DNA from: Phytopseudomonas daroniae
GTDB lineage: Bacteria; Pseudomonadota; Gammaproteobacteria; Pseudomonadales; Pseudomonadaceae
Length of the DNA stretch: 64,000 nt
Assembly: GCF_004327285.1 (NCBI RefSeq)
Contig: NZ_QJUI01000009.1
Coordinates: forward strand, 1-64,000
Reading direction: 5' to 3'
Below the pieces are notes generated by a model, which was not told the origin of the DNA, did not search any database, and saw only the letters and a program-made list of their open reading frames with translations. Shown here piece after piece: positions 29,918 through 39,803 of the stretch. Within the stretch, counting starts at the first letter, position 1. The number at the start of each line of letters is the position of its first letter. A program made the translations under genes and the position numbers.

Positions 29918-31081
29918 ATGCCGATCAAGGTCGAAGATTACTACCCACGCGAAACCTTCAACAAAATGAAGGCGTTCGCTGACCAGCATGAAACCCCGTT
30001 CGTGGTGATCGACACCGCGATCATCAGCCAGGCCTATGACGACCTGCGCGCCGGTTTCGAATTCGCCAAGGTGTACTACGCCGTCAAGGCCAACCCGGCG
30101 GTGGAAATCATCGATCTGCTCAAGGACAAGGGCTCGAATTTCGACATCGCCTCGATCTACGAACTGGATAAGGTGATGAGCCGTGGCGTTGGCCCGGAGC
30201 GCATCAGCTACGGCAACACCATCAAGAAAGCCCGCGACGTTCGCTACTTCTATGAGAAGGGCGTGCGCCTGTTCGCCACCGACTCGGAAGCCGACCTGCG
30301 CAACATCGCCAAGGCCGCGCCGGGCTCGAAGATCTACGTGCGCATCCTCACCGAGGGCTCGACCTCGGCTGACTGGCCGCTATCGCGCAAGTTCGGCTGC
30401 CAGACCGACATGGCCATGGATCTGCTGATTCTCGCCAAGCAACTGGGCCTGGTGCCGTACGGCATTTCCTTCCACGTGGGTTCGCAGCAGCGCGATATCG
30501 ACGTGTGGGACGCCGCCATCGCCAAGGTCAAGGTGATCTTCGAGCGCCTGAAGGAAGAAGACGGCATCGTGCTGCAGATGATCAACATGGGTGGCGGCTT
30601 CCCGGCCAACTACATCACCCGCACCAACAGCCTGGAAACCTACGCCGAGGAAATCATCCGCTTCCTCAAGGACGACTTCGGTGACGAGCTGCCGGAGATC
30701 ATCCTCGAGCCGGGCCGTTCTCTGATCGCCAACGCCGGTATCCTGGTCAGCGAAGTGGTGCTGGTGGCGCGCAAGTCGCGTACCGCCGTCGAGCGCTGGG
30801 TGTACACCGATGTGGGCAAGTTCAGCGGCCTGATCGAAACCATGGACGAAGCCATCAAGTTCCCCATCTGGACAGAGAAGAAGGGCGAGATGGAAGAAGT
30901 GGTCATCGCCGGCCCGACCTGCGACAGCGCCGACATCATGTACGAGCACTACAAGTACGGCCTGCCGCTGAACCTGGCCAGCGGTGATCGCCTGTACTGG
31001 CTGTCCACCGGTGCCTACACCACCAGCTACAGCGCCGTGGAGTTCAACGGGTTCCCGCCGCTGAAGTCCTTCTACCTGTAA
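29918..31081 (+). CDS. speC: Ornithine decarboxylase
   Basis: A 387-residue fold-type III PLP decarboxylase that makes putrescine from ornithine. PLP lysine K57 lies in VYYAVKANP; the glycine-rich phosphate loop is NMGGGFPANY; EPGRSLIANAG and the catalytic C335 in GPTCDSADIMYE are present. Length equals the short eukaryote-like ODC of Pseudomonas. The ATG at 29918 is preferred over one at 29906 because of spacing to TTGGAG. It complements the polyamine catabolic genes at the left of the window: biosynthesis here, breakdown there. Confidence 0.94.
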   Translation: MPIKVEDYYPRETFNKMKAFADQHETPFVVIDTAIISQAYDDLRAGFEFAKVYYAVKANPAVEIIDLLKDKGSNFDIASIYELDKVMSRGVGPERISYGNTIKKARDVRYFYEKGVRLFATDSEADLRNIAKAAPGSKIYVRILTEGSTSADWPLSRKFGCQTDMAMDLLILAKQLGLVPYGISFHVGSQQRDIDVWDAAIAKVKVIFERLKEEDGIVLQMINMGGGFPANYITRTNSLETYAEEIIRFLKDDFGDELPEIILEPGRSLIANAGILVSEVVLVARKSRTAVERWVYTDVGKFSGLIETMDEAIKFPIWTEKKGEMEEVVIAGPTCDSADIMYEHYKYGLPLNLASGDRLYWLSTGAYTTSYSAVEFNGFPPLKSFYL

Positions 31082-31099
31082 GGCCTGCCGCTACAGCAG

Positions 31100-31130
31100 A
31101 CGCCCGCACTTGTTGCGGGCGTTTTTGTTT
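31100..31130 (+). terminator. Terminator after speC
   Basis: ACGCCCGCA (31100-31108) pairs with TGCGGGCGT (31114-31122), followed by TTTTGTTT. A classic intrinsic terminator 19 bases after the stop codon. Confidence 0.9.
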
Positions 31131-31230
31131 CTGTGTGCTGGCCCGCTACCGGTTGGCATTGGCGCCTTGCCAGGGAGAAGGGGGCAGCGCGAGAATGCAG
31201 ACACTTCTCTGCGGTATTTAAGGATCCCCG

Positions 31231-33702
31231 ATGCCCGATCCCGTTGCAGCCGGCCTGCGCCTGGCGCCTGATGCACTCACTCGTCCCTTCTCGCCTCAGC
31301 AGTTCGCCTTCACCACCACCGATGATCTGGAGCCCTTCCGCGGCGTGCTTGGCCAGGAGCGTGCCGTCCAGGCGCTGCAATTCGGCGTGGCCATGCCGCG
31401 CCCCGGCTACAACGTATTCGTCATGGGCGAGCCGGGCACCGGTCGCTTCTCCTTCGTCAAACGTTACTTGCGGGCCGAGGGCAAACGCCTGGAAACCCCG
31501 CCGGATCGGATCTACGTCAATCACTTCGACGAACCTCGCGAGCCGCGCGCCGTGGAACTGCCAGCCGGTACCGCTGGCGAGTTCATCGCAGACATCAACG
31601 TCCTGATCGACAACCTGCTGGCGACCTTCCCGGCCGTGTTCGAGCACCCGTCGTTCCAGCAGAAGAAAAGTGCCATCGACCGTGCCTTCAACAAGCGTTA
31701 CGACCAGGCGCTGGACGTCATCGAGCGGCTGTCTCTGGAGCGTGGCATCGCCCTGTACCGTGACAGCACCAACATCGCCTTCACGCCGATGCTCGAAGGC
31801 AAGGCCGTGGACGAGACCGAGTTCGCCCAGTTGCCGGAAGCGGATCGCGAACGCTTCCACGCCGACATCGCCGCGCTGGAGGAGCGTCTCAACGAGGAGC
31901 TGGCCAGCCTGCCGCAGTGGAAACGCGAGTCGAGCAACAAGTTGCGTCAACTGAACGAGGAGACCATCACCGTCGCGTTGCAGCCGTTGCTGGCACCACT
32001 GTCGGAGAAGTACGCCGAGAATGCTGGCGTCTGTGCCTACCTGCAGGCGATGCAGGTGGATTTGCTGAAAAGCGTGGTCGAACTGCTCATCGAAGTGGAA
32101 AAGGCCGACGCCCAGACCCGCAAGCTGCTCGAGGAGCTGTACGTCCCCAGCCTGATCGCCGGTCACCACACTGACGGTGGCGCACCAGTGGTGTTCGAGC
32201 CTCACCCGACTTACGACAACCTGTTCGGCCGCATCGAATACAACACCGATCAGGGCGCGCTTTATACCAGCTATCGTCAACTTCGCCCGGGTGCCTTGCA
32301 CCGCGCCAATGGTGGCTTCCTGATCCTCGAGGCAGAGAAATTCCTTGGCGAGCCTTTCGTCTGGGAAGCACTGAAACGCGCCTTGCAGTCACGCAAGCTG
32401 AAGATGGAGTCGCCGCTGGGTGACCTGGGCCGCATCGCCACGGTCACCCTCAACCCGGAAACCATCCCGCTGCAGCTCAAAGTGGTGATCATCGGCTCGC
32501 GCCAGCTGTATTACGCCCTGCAGGACGCCGATCCGGATTTCCAGGAGATGTTCCGGGTGCTGGTCGATTTCGACGAGGACATCCCGCTGGCGGACGACAG
32601 CCTGGAACAGTTCGCCCAACTGATGAAAACCCGTACCACCGAAGAAGGCATGGCGCCGCTTAGCGCTGCAGCGGTGGCCCGCCTGGCGACCTACAGTGCA
32701 CGTCTGGCCGAACACCAAGGGCGGTTGACGGCACGCATCGGCGATCTGTTCCAACTGGTCAGCGAGGCGGACTTCATCCGCAACCTGGCCAATGAAGCGG
32801 TCACCGATGCTGACCATATCGAACGTGCCCTCAAGGCCAAGGCTACGCGCACCGGACGGGTTTCGGCGCGGATCATCGACGACATGCTGGCCGGCATCAT
32901 CCTCATCGACACCGCTGGCGCGGCCATCGGCAAGTGCAACGGCCTGACCGTGCTCGAAGTCGGCGATTCGGCCTTTGGTGTACCGGCGCGGATCTCCGCC
33001 ACCGTGTATCCGGGCGGCTCGGGTATCGTCGACATCGAACGCGAGGTCAACCTCGGCCAGCCGATCCACTCCAAGGGTGTGATGATCCTCACCGGTTTTC
33101 TCGGCAGCCGTTACGCCCAGGAGTTTCCGTTGGAAATCTCCGCGAGCATCGCCCTGGAGCAGTCCTACGGCTACGTGGATGGCGACAGCGCCTCGCTCGG
33201 TGAGGTCTGCACGCTGATCTCCGCCCTGTCGCGTACGCCGCTCAAGCAGTGTTTCGCCATCACCGGCTCGATCAACCAGTTCGGCGAGGTGCAGGCGGTT
33301 GGCGGGGTCAACGAGAAGATCGAAGGCTTCTTCCGCCTGTGCGAAGCGCGTGGCCTGACCGGCGAGCAGGGCGCGATCATCCCGCATTCCAACGTCTCCA
33401 CGCTGATGCTCGACGAGCGCGTGCTGCAAGCCGTGCGCGCCGGCCAGTTCCACGTTTATGCGGTACGTCACGTGGACGAGGCGCTGAGCCTGCTGGTCGG
33501 CGAAGACGCCGGCACGCCGGACGACAAGGGCCGCTTCCCGGCTGGCAGCGTCAATGCCCGGGTGGTCGAGCGGCTGCGTGAGATCGCCGAGATCGGCATG
33601 GGCGAGGAGGAGAAGCCTGAGCAGGCCAAGGAAGCGCTCACCACCGCTCTACCGAAAAAGGCGCCGAGAAAGCCGCGGGAGAAAAAACCGTCGGTCGAGT
33701 GA
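31231..33702 (+). CDS. LonB-like AAA-related protease
   Basis: An 823-residue member of the Lon-like family with AAA_32 and C-terminal Lon peptidase domains. The Ser-Lys dyad is clear: S653 in DGDSASLGE and K696 in NEKIEGFF, 43 residues apart as in Lon. In the N-terminal half the Walker A position reads GEPGTGRFSF, with R72 where lysine is expected, and the likely Walker B reads FLILEAEKF. ATP hydrolysis is therefore uncertain, as in the related E. coli YcbZ. A helical insertion (residues about 150-300) is rich in E and L. The basic tail (KKAPRKPREKKPSVE) may bind nucleic acid. From memory it corresponds to P. aeruginosa PA4576. Confidence 0.85.
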   Translation: MPDPVAAGLRLAPDALTRPFSPQQFAFTTTDDLEPFRGVLGQERAVQALQFGVAMPRPGYNVFVMGEPGTGRFSFVKRYLRAEGKRLETPPDRIYVNHFDEPREPRAVELPAGTAGEFIADINVLIDNLLATFPAVFEHPSFQQKKSAIDRAFNKRYDQALDVIERLSLERGIALYRDSTNIAFTPMLEGKAVDETEFAQLPEADRERFHADIAALEERLNEELASLPQWKRESSNKLRQLNEETITVALQPLLAPLSEKYAENAGVCAYLQAMQVDLLKSVVELLIEVEKADAQTRKLLEELYVPSLIAGHHTDGGAPVVFEPHPTYDNLFGRIEYNTDQGALYTSYRQLRPGALHRANGGFLILEAEKFLGEPFVWEALKRALQSRKLKMESPLGDLGRIATVTLNPETIPLQLKVVIIGSRQLYYALQDADPDFQEMFRVLVDFDEDIPLADDSLEQFAQLMKTRTTEEGMAPLSAAAVARLATYSARLAEHQGRLTARIGDLFQLVSEADFIRNLANEAVTDADHIERALKAKATRTGRVSARIIDDMLAGIILIDTAGAAIGKCNGLTVLEVGDSAFGVPARISATVYPGGSGIVDIEREVNLGQPIHSKGVMILTGFLGSRYAQEFPLEISASIALEQSYGYVDGDSASLGEVCTLISALSRTPLKQCFAITGSINQFGEVQAVGGVNEKIEGFFRLCEARGLTGEQGAIIPHSNVSTLMLDERVLQAVRAGQFHVYAVRHVDEALSLLVGEDAGTPDDKGRFPAGSVNARVVERLREIAEIGMGEEEKPEQAKEALTTALPKKAPRKPREKKPSVE

Positions 33703-33886
33703 GTCGGACGCGGGCGAGCTGATCAATTCATGAACGCCTCGCCCGCGGCTACCCAGCATGGTGGATGCCCGCGCTTGCTCACCTGTCATGCACAGAGTTA
33801 TCCACAGGTTCTGTGAATAAAGCCTGCCTTTGCCAATAGGGGCTACGGGTGTAGGCTGCAAGTCTGTGCCTGCGAGGATTGCCGCC

Positions 33887-34228
33887 ATGTCGCGTAGCCT
33901 CTGCCTGACCCGTGAGTACCTGGGCGTGACCACCCGTATCGAATGCGCGGTGCTGCCGCTGGCGGGTGACCAGGGTCTGTGGACATTGATCTGCATCGCT
34001 GGCATGTCTGCCAGACAACCCTCCGCCATCAAGGCGCAAGGCCCGTTCCACGGGCCTTTGGTGGTCGAAGAGATTCTTGACGAGATCGCCGAAAGCCTGG
34101 CAGGCCAGGGCTATGGTGCCTGCAACGAACCGCTGATCTGGCGTGTGCATGCCCAGGCGGAGTTGCGCCGCCTCAACGGTGACAGTGGTCATTCGCGCGT
34201 TGTCCATCTGTCCTGGCCCGAGAGCTGA
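33887..34228 (+). CDS. Conserved hypothetical protein
   Basis: A 113-residue protein I cannot assign to a named family. It starts at the ATG at 33887 with GAGG about 8 bases upstream. Sequence features: MSRSLCLTREYLGVTTRIECAV, a hydrophobic strand (GLWTLICIAGMSA), and HGPLVVEEILDEIAESLAGQGY. Predicted to be small, soluble and alpha/beta. It lies between the Lon-like gene and the UPF0114 gene, the same order I recall in P. aeruginosa, so it is probably real. Confidence 0.7.
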   Translation: MSRSLCLTREYLGVTTRIECAVLPLAGDQGLWTLICIAGMSARQPSAIKAQGPFHGPLVVEEILDEIAESLAGQGYGACNEPLIWRVHAQAELRRLNGDSGHSRVVHLSWPES

Positions 34229-34421
34229 GCGGGAGGCGCGCCGGGCGCTTTTCTAAGGCACTGACCCGCCACGCTGCGGCATTGCGCCGCAGTTCTTATC
34301 CACAACGGGCATTACAGCCATGATTTGCGTTATATAGGCGCTTTTCAGCGGGAGAGGGTGGCTTGTCCACGCTCTGGCGCTGGGTATACTCGCGCGCTGT
34401 TTCAATCATTTGTGAGAATCC

Positions 34422-34913
34422 ATGGAACGCTTTATCGAAAACGCGATGTACGCATCGCGCTGGCTGCTGGCCCCCATCTATTTCGGTCTGTCGCTTGGCC
34501 TGCTGGCACTGGCATTGAAGTTCTTCCAAGAGGTTTTCCATATCCTGCCCAACGTCTTCGCCATGGCCGAAGCGGATCTGATCCTGGTACTGCTGTCGCT
34601 GATCGACATGGCCCTGGTTGGTGGCTTGCTGGTGATGGTGATGATCTCCGGCTACGAGAACTTCGTCTCGCAACTGGACATCGACGACAGCAAAGAGAAG
34701 CTCCACTGGCTGGGCAAGATGGACTCCAGCTCGTTGAAGATGAAGGTCGCTGCCTCCATCGTGGCGATTTCCTCCATCCACCTGCTGCGGGTGTTCATGG
34801 ACGCGCGCAACCACGATACCGATCACCTGATGTGGTACGTGATCATCCACTTGACCTTCGTCGCTTCGGCGTTCGCCATGGGGTATCTGGACAAGCTGAC
34901 CAAGCACGACTGA
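34422..34913 (+). CDS. UPF0114 family membrane protein
   Basis: A 163-residue inner-membrane protein (YqhA/TIGR00645 type) with about four hydrophobic segments: [71 protein letters not shown] and the C-terminal [19 protein letters not shown]. Function is unknown. A terminator follows. Confidence 0.9.
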   Translation: MERFIENAMYASRWLLAPIYFGLSLGLLALALKFFQEVFHILPNVFAMAEADLILVLLSLIDMALVGGLLVMVMISGYENFVSQLDIDDSKEKLHWLGKMDSSSLKMKVAASIVAISSIHLLRVFMDARNHDTDHLMWYVIIHLTFVASAFAMGYLDKLTKHD

Positions 34914-34925
34914 CTGGCGATCGAT

Positions 34926-34962
34926 GACGCCCGGCTCTCCAGTGGAGAGTCGGGCGTTTTTG
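34926..34962 (+). terminator. Terminator after the UPF0114 gene
   Basis: GACGCCCGGCTCTCC pairs with GGAGAGTCGGGCGTT around a 3-base loop, with TTTTTGTC at the end. One mismatch in the stem. Confidence 0.85.
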
Positions 34963-35129
34963 TCTGCGTGGCGAAAATCATGGCGTGCTGGTCCTGCTAT
35001 CGAGGGCATTCCATGGCTTTGCCCGCATTGCTGCGTTCGGTTCGCCTGAACCGCCGCTACTAGGGCGCGGGGCTCGGCCAGAACCGTGATAGGCTAGCCG
35101 GCCTTTTTTCCAGCTTGCGGAGCGGCGAT

Positions 35130-35747
35130 ATGTCCGAACTCAATCTTTCCACTGACGAAACGCGCGTCAGTTACGGCATTGGCCGTCAACTCGGTGGCCA
35201 ACTGCGTGACAACCCGCCGCCCGGCGTTAGCCTGGAGGCCGTGCTGGCAGGTCTGGCCGATGCGTTCGCCGGCCAGGAAAGCCGTGTCAGCGAGGCCGAG
35301 CTGTCGGCCAGCTTCAAGGTGATCCGCGATGTCATGCAGGCCGAAGCCAAGGCCAAGGCCGACGCGGCTGCCGGTGCTGGCCTGGCTTTCCTGGCCGAGA
35401 ACGCCAAACGCGAAGGCATCACCGTGCTGGAGTCGGGTCTGCAATACGAAGTGCTGACCGCAGGCGAGGGCGCCAAGCCATCGCGCGAAGACAGCGTGCG
35501 TACCCACTACCACGGCACCCTGATCGACGGCAGCGTATTCGACAGCTCCTACGAGCGCGGCCAGCCGGCTGAATTCCCGGTTGGTGGCGTGATCGCCGGC
35601 TGGACCGAAGCGCTGCAACTGATGGGAACCGGCAGCAAATGGCGCTTGTACGTGCCGAGCGAACTGGCTTACGGCGCTCAGGGCGTTGGCAGCATCCCAC
35701 CGCACAGCGTGCTGGTGTTCGATGTCGAGTTGCTCGACATCCTGTAA
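35130..35747 (+). CDS. fklB: FKBP-type peptidyl-prolyl isomerase (FklB)
   Basis: A 205-residue protein with an N-terminal helical FKBP_N domain (YGIGRQLGGQLRDN, LAGLADAFAG, a long alanine/lysine-rich helix) and a C-terminal FKBP fold (VRTHYHGTLIDGSVFDSSYERGQPAEFPVGGVIAGWTEALQLMGTGSKWRLYVPSELAYG). No signal peptide, so cytoplasmic, like E. coli FklB. The start at 35130 has GGAG upstream; five extra codons are open before it. Confidence 0.92.
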   Translation: MSELNLSTDETRVSYGIGRQLGGQLRDNPPPGVSLEAVLAGLADAFAGQESRVSEAELSASFKVIRDVMQAEAKAKADAAAGAGLAFLAENAKREGITVLESGLQYEVLTAGEGAKPSREDSVRTHYHGTLIDGSVFDSSYERGQPAEFPVGGVIAGWTEALQLMGTGSKWRLYVPSELAYGAQGVGSIPPHSVLVFDVELLDIL

Positions 35748-35821
35748 GTACTCGCGGCGTGGCGCCTTTTGTTTAGGGCGCTGCGCCACCTCGCTCCAAA
35801 GAGCGAGGCAGTCGGCACATG

Positions 35822-36049
35822 TCACGGGCGCAAGGCCCGGGCATAGCAATGCAGGAACAGGTTGCGTACCAGTTCCTTGAGCACCAGCGGCTCGCTGGAG
35901 CTCAGTTCGTGCAGATCCAGATCACCCTGTTTGCGCAGTTCATCCAGCGCTTCTTCTTCAAGAACGGCGCAGACTTCGCCCGTTTCCCGATGCAGGATGC
36001 GCAGATAGGGATGGGGTCGATCCAGCCAGGCATCTATCAAGTAAGTCAT
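35822..36049 (-). CDS. Small conserved protein downstream of a Fur-like box
   Basis: A 75-residue acidic protein (MTYLIDAWLDRPHPYLRILH, EVCAVLEEEALDELRKQGDL, SSSEPLVLKELVRNLFLHCYA). I do not recognise a named domain. The start at 36049 is chosen because GGGAG is 9 bases upstream; ATGs at 36055 and 36058 are too close to it. A Fur-like sequence lies 28-48 bases upstream, so iron-repressed expression is likely. From memory its position is that of P. aeruginosa PA4570, between fklB and ispB. Confidence 0.75.
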   Translation of the reverse strand: MTYLIDAWLDRPHPYLRILHRETGEVCAVLEEEALDELRKQGDLDLHELSSSEPLVLKELVRNLFLHCYARALRP

Positions 36050-36076
36050 GCTCATCATCTCCCTGTTCAGTGGTAG

Positions 36077-36097
36077 ATATGAGAATAATTCTTATTA
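36077..36097. promoter_or_regulatory. Fur-box-like sequence
   Basis: The stretch ATATGAGAATAATTCTTATT has a near-palindromic core AGAATAATTCT and closely resembles Pseudomonas Fur boxes of the TGAGAATAATT type. It sits just upstream of the small gene ending at 35822. Confidence 0.6.
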
Positions 36098-36162
36098 CGT
36101 TAATAGCAAGCTTTAATCGTGGCCTTTCGTCGATCCAGCCAACGGAAGCAATTTGCAACGTT

Positions 36163-36220
36163 GCTAGGGTCTGTTGCCGTTTCACGCACGGCTCGCGTTG
36201 AAACGGCAACAGACCCTAGC
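36163..36220. repeat. Perfect 22-bp inverted repeat (MITE-related hairpin)
   Basis: The arms 36163-36184 (GCTAGGGTCTGTTGCCGTTT plus CA) and 36199-36220 are exact reverse complements around a 14-base loop. The outer bases AGGGTCTGTTG match the ends of the 266-bp element at 43726-43991 (one gap further in), so this may be an internally deleted relative of it. Confidence 0.75.
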
Positions 36221-36242
36221 GATGGCCATCAACAATGGCAGG

Positions 36243-36275
36243 CCATAAAAAATGGCCGGGAGCCATTTTTAACGT
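36243..36275. terminator. Possible bidirectional hairpin
   Basis: AAAAAATGGC (36248-36256 region) and GCCATTTTTA (36262-36271) form a stem with a short loop and A/T tracts on both sides. GGCCATAAAA repeats occur nearby (36241 and 36315). It may terminate transcription in either direction. Confidence 0.5.
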
Positions 36276-36319
36276 CGCGTGCGACGGCCCGAAGGGTGGC
36301 CGCCAGGGATGGCGGGCCA

Positions 36320-36346
36320 TAAAAAAGCCCGTCACTGGGACGGGCT
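36320..36346 (-). terminator. Terminator after ispB
   Basis: On the minus strand AGCCCGTC (36346-36339) pairs... the arms are 36326-36333 and 36339-36346 (AGCCCGTC / GACGGGCT), followed on the minus strand by TTTTTTAT. It lies 21 bases after the ispB stop. Confidence 0.88.
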
Positions 36347-36366
36347 CCGATTAAGTTGTGTAAGCC

Positions 36367-37335
36367 TCAGTGGGTGCGGGCTACGGCGAAGTGGCTCAGT
36401 TCCACCAGTGCATCGCGGTACTTGCTGGCAGGCAGGGCTTCCAGGCAGGCGATGGCGCGTTCGGCGTAGTCGCGTGCCAGGTTGGCTGTGTAATCCAGGG
36501 CGCCGGCCGCTTCCACGGCATTGCGGATGCTTTCCAGGTCTTCCAGGCCACCTTTCTGAATCGCCTTGCGCACCAGTGCCGCCTGCTCGGGCTGGCCTTC
36601 GCGCATGGTGTAGATCAGTGGCAGTGTGGGTTTGCCTTCGGCCAGGTCGTCACCAACGTTCTTGCCCAGCGTGGCAGCATCACCTTTGTAGTCGAGCAGA
36701 TCGTCGACCAACTGGAAGGCGACACCCAGGTGATCGCCGAAATTACGCAGTGCTTCGTTCTGTTCGGGCGTGGCTTCAGCCAGCGCAGCGGCGCTCTGGG
36801 TCGAGGCCTCGAACAGCATGGCGGTCTTGCCGCGGATGACTTCCATGTAGGTTTCTTCGGTGGTGCTGGCGTCGCGGATCTTCGACAACTGCAGCACTTC
36901 GCCTTCGGCGATCACCCGCGTGGCTTTGGAGAGGATCTTCATCACTGGCATCGAGCCGAGTTCGACCATCATTTCGAACGAGCGCGAATAGAGGAAGTCG
37001 CCAACCAGTACGCTCGGCGCATTGCCCCATTGTGCGTTGGCGGTGCTGCGGCCACGGCGCATATCGGACATGTCGACCACATCGTCATGCAGCAGCGTGG
37101 CGGTGTGCAGGAACTCGATGGTGGCGGCCAGCAGGCGCAGCCGATCATCGCTCAGACCGAGGGCCTTGCCACTGAGCAGCACGAGCAGCGGACGCAGGCG
37201 TTTACCACCAGCGGAAATGATGTAGTCGCCGATCTTCTCGACCAGCGGGACGCGGGAAACCAGCTGTTGACGGATAATACCGTCGACCGCGGTAAAGTCA
37301 TCCGCTACCACACTGTAAAAAGCCTGGGGTTGCAT
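36367..37335 (-). CDS. ispB: Octaprenyl/polyprenyl diphosphate synthase
   Basis: A 322-residue trans-polyprenyl diphosphate synthase that makes the ubiquinone side chain. The first aspartate-rich motif is in FLHTATLLHDDVVDMSDMRRG and the second in FQLVDDLLDYKGD; GGKRLRPLL is also conserved. AAGGAG lies 12 bases before the ATG at 37335, a little far; a GTG at 37344 is too close. Divergent from rplU, as in many gammaproteobacteria. Confidence 0.94.
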   Translation of the reverse strand: MQPQAFYSVVADDFTAVDGIIRQQLVSRVPLVEKIGDYIISAGGKRLRPLLVLLSGKALGLSDDRLRLLAATIEFLHTATLLHDDVVDMSDMRRGRSTANAQWGNAPSVLVGDFLYSRSFEMMVELGSMPVMKILSKATRVIAEGEVLQLSKIRDASTTEETYMEVIRGKTAMLFEASTQSAAALAEATPEQNEALRNFGDHLGVAFQLVDDLLDYKGDAATLGKNVGDDLAEGKPTLPLIYTMREGQPEQAALVRKAIQKGGLEDLESIRNAVEAAGALDYTANLARDYAERAIACLEALPASKYRDALVELSHFAVARTH

Positions 37336-37482
37336 CAGCGACACGTGCTCCTTCTGGGTTGCGCGGCATGTTAGGTGCTGTTGAGGTTTCAGCGCAAGCC
37401 GAAGGGCTGCGTGGCCGCCTGCCAAAAAGACAGCGACCCTATGTGGCGGGGTAGGGGCTGTCAAGGTGAGTGCTTATGGCGC

Positions 37483-37511
37483 TTGCGCAGCTCCAGGGGC
37501 TTGCGTACAAT
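37483..37511 (+). promoter_or_regulatory. Sigma70 promoter for rplU-rpmA
   Basis: TTGCGC (37483-37488) and TACAAT (37506-37511) are separated by 17 bases, near-consensus. Transcription would start near 37518, giving a leader of about 130 bases before the rplU ATG at 37649. Confidence 0.7.
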
Positions 37512-37648
37512 CGCGCACCCTGAACTTCCCCCTGGGTATTTCCCTGCCTTACGCAATTGCAAGGGTGTCCTTCCGGCCCCGAGCAGCCATGCCAGCCGAC
37601 ACTTATTCCTATAAAGCGCTGGGTGAGCAGGATTAACGGAGATTTACC

Positions 37649-37960
37649 ATGTACGCAGTAATTGTTACTGGTGGCAAGCAATACAAAGTCACCGAAGGCG
37701 AATACCTCAAGGTCGAGAAACTGGAAATCGCCACTGGCGAAGCCGTTACTTTCGACCGCGTGTTGCTGATCGGCAACGGTGACGACGTGACCATCGGCGG
37801 TCCAGTCATCGAAGGCGCCAAGGTGTCGGCTGAAGTCGTTTCGCAAGGTCGTCACGATAAAGTCACCATCATCAAGTTCCGTCGCCGTAAGCACCACATG
37901 AAGCGTCAGGGCCACCGTCAGTGGTTCACCGAGATCAAAATCACCGGTATTCAGGCCTGA
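37649..37960 (+). CDS. rplU: 50S ribosomal protein L21
   Basis: A 103-residue L21 ([20 protein letters not shown] start; [22 protein letters not shown] end). CGGAG precedes the ATG. First gene of the rplU-rpmA operon; L27 follows 38 bases later. Confidence 0.98.
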   Translation: MYAVIVTGGKQYKVTEGEYLKVEKLEIATGEAVTFDRVLLIGNGDDVTIGGPVIEGAKVSAEVVSQGRHDKVTIIKFRRRKHHMKRQGHRQWFTEIKITGIQA

Positions 37961-37998
37961 TTCGTTTCGCCTGAACCCTTTATAGGAGTATTGAACTC

Positions 37999-38256
37999 AT
38001 GGCACACAAAAAAGCTGGCGGTAGTACCCGCAACGGTCGCGACTCAGAAGCCAAACGCCTTGGCGTGAAGATGTATGGCGGCCAGAAAATCATTCCTGGC
38101 AACATCATCGTGCGTCAGCGCGGCACCCAGTTCCACGCTGGTTACGGCGTCGGCATGGGTAAGGATCACACCCTCTTCGCGAAAATCGAAGGCGTGATCA
38201 AGTTTGAAGTAAAAGGCGCCTTCGGTCGTCGTTACGTGAGCGTCGTCGCGGCCTGA
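37999..38256 (+). CDS. rpmA: 50S ribosomal protein L27
   Basis: An 85-residue L27 beginning [20 protein letters not shown], the standard N-terminus that reaches the peptidyl transferase centre, with no cleaved extension of the Firmicutes type. AGGAG precedes the ATG. A strong terminator follows. Confidence 0.98.
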   Translation: MAHKKAGGSTRNGRDSEAKRLGVKMYGGQKIIPGNIIVRQRGTQFHAGYGVGMGKDHTLFAKIEGVIKFEVKGAFGRRYVSVVAA

Positions 38257-38274
38257 TCGCGAAGTTGCTGGAAA

Positions 38275-38303
38275 AGCCCCGTCCTGCGACGGGGCTTTTT
38301 TGT
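38275..38303 (+). terminator. Terminator after rpmA
   Basis: AGCCCCGTC (38275-38283) pairs with GACGGGGCT (38288-38296), followed by TTTTTTGTTT. It separates rpmA from obgE. Confidence 0.92.
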
Positions 38304-38452
38304 TTCTGTATCCTATGGCGTGGCGATTGGGTTTCCTGATGTGTTGGGGGCGATGAGTCGCGCAGTGCGTGGGTTCTTGCCAAACTGTCCTGGTTGAATG
38401 CGGGCGGTTTCAGGGCAATTTTGCAAGCACCCGGTGTTCCTTGTTTCAGTGA

Positions 38453-39703
<1,251 letters not shown>

Positions 39704-39713
39704 TTGGACGACC

Positions 39714-39739
39714 GACGCCGCTTTTTAGCGGCGTTTTTG
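39714..39739 (+). terminator. Terminator after obgE
   Basis: ACGCCGCT and AGCGGCGT (39715-39722 and 39728-39735) around TTTTT, followed by TTTTG. Confidence 0.85.
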
Positions 39740-39803
39740 TAAGTTCGGCCGTTGCCGTCGGTGATGGCTTGCGAAAGTACGCTTCTGGCTAGGGTTGGAA
39801 AAC

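Noticed and set aside
36121..36360. Repeat-rich stretch considered as a CRISPR array
   Set aside because: It has only inverted, not regularly spaced direct, repeats and no spacers; no cas genes are present. No CRISPR array was found in the window.
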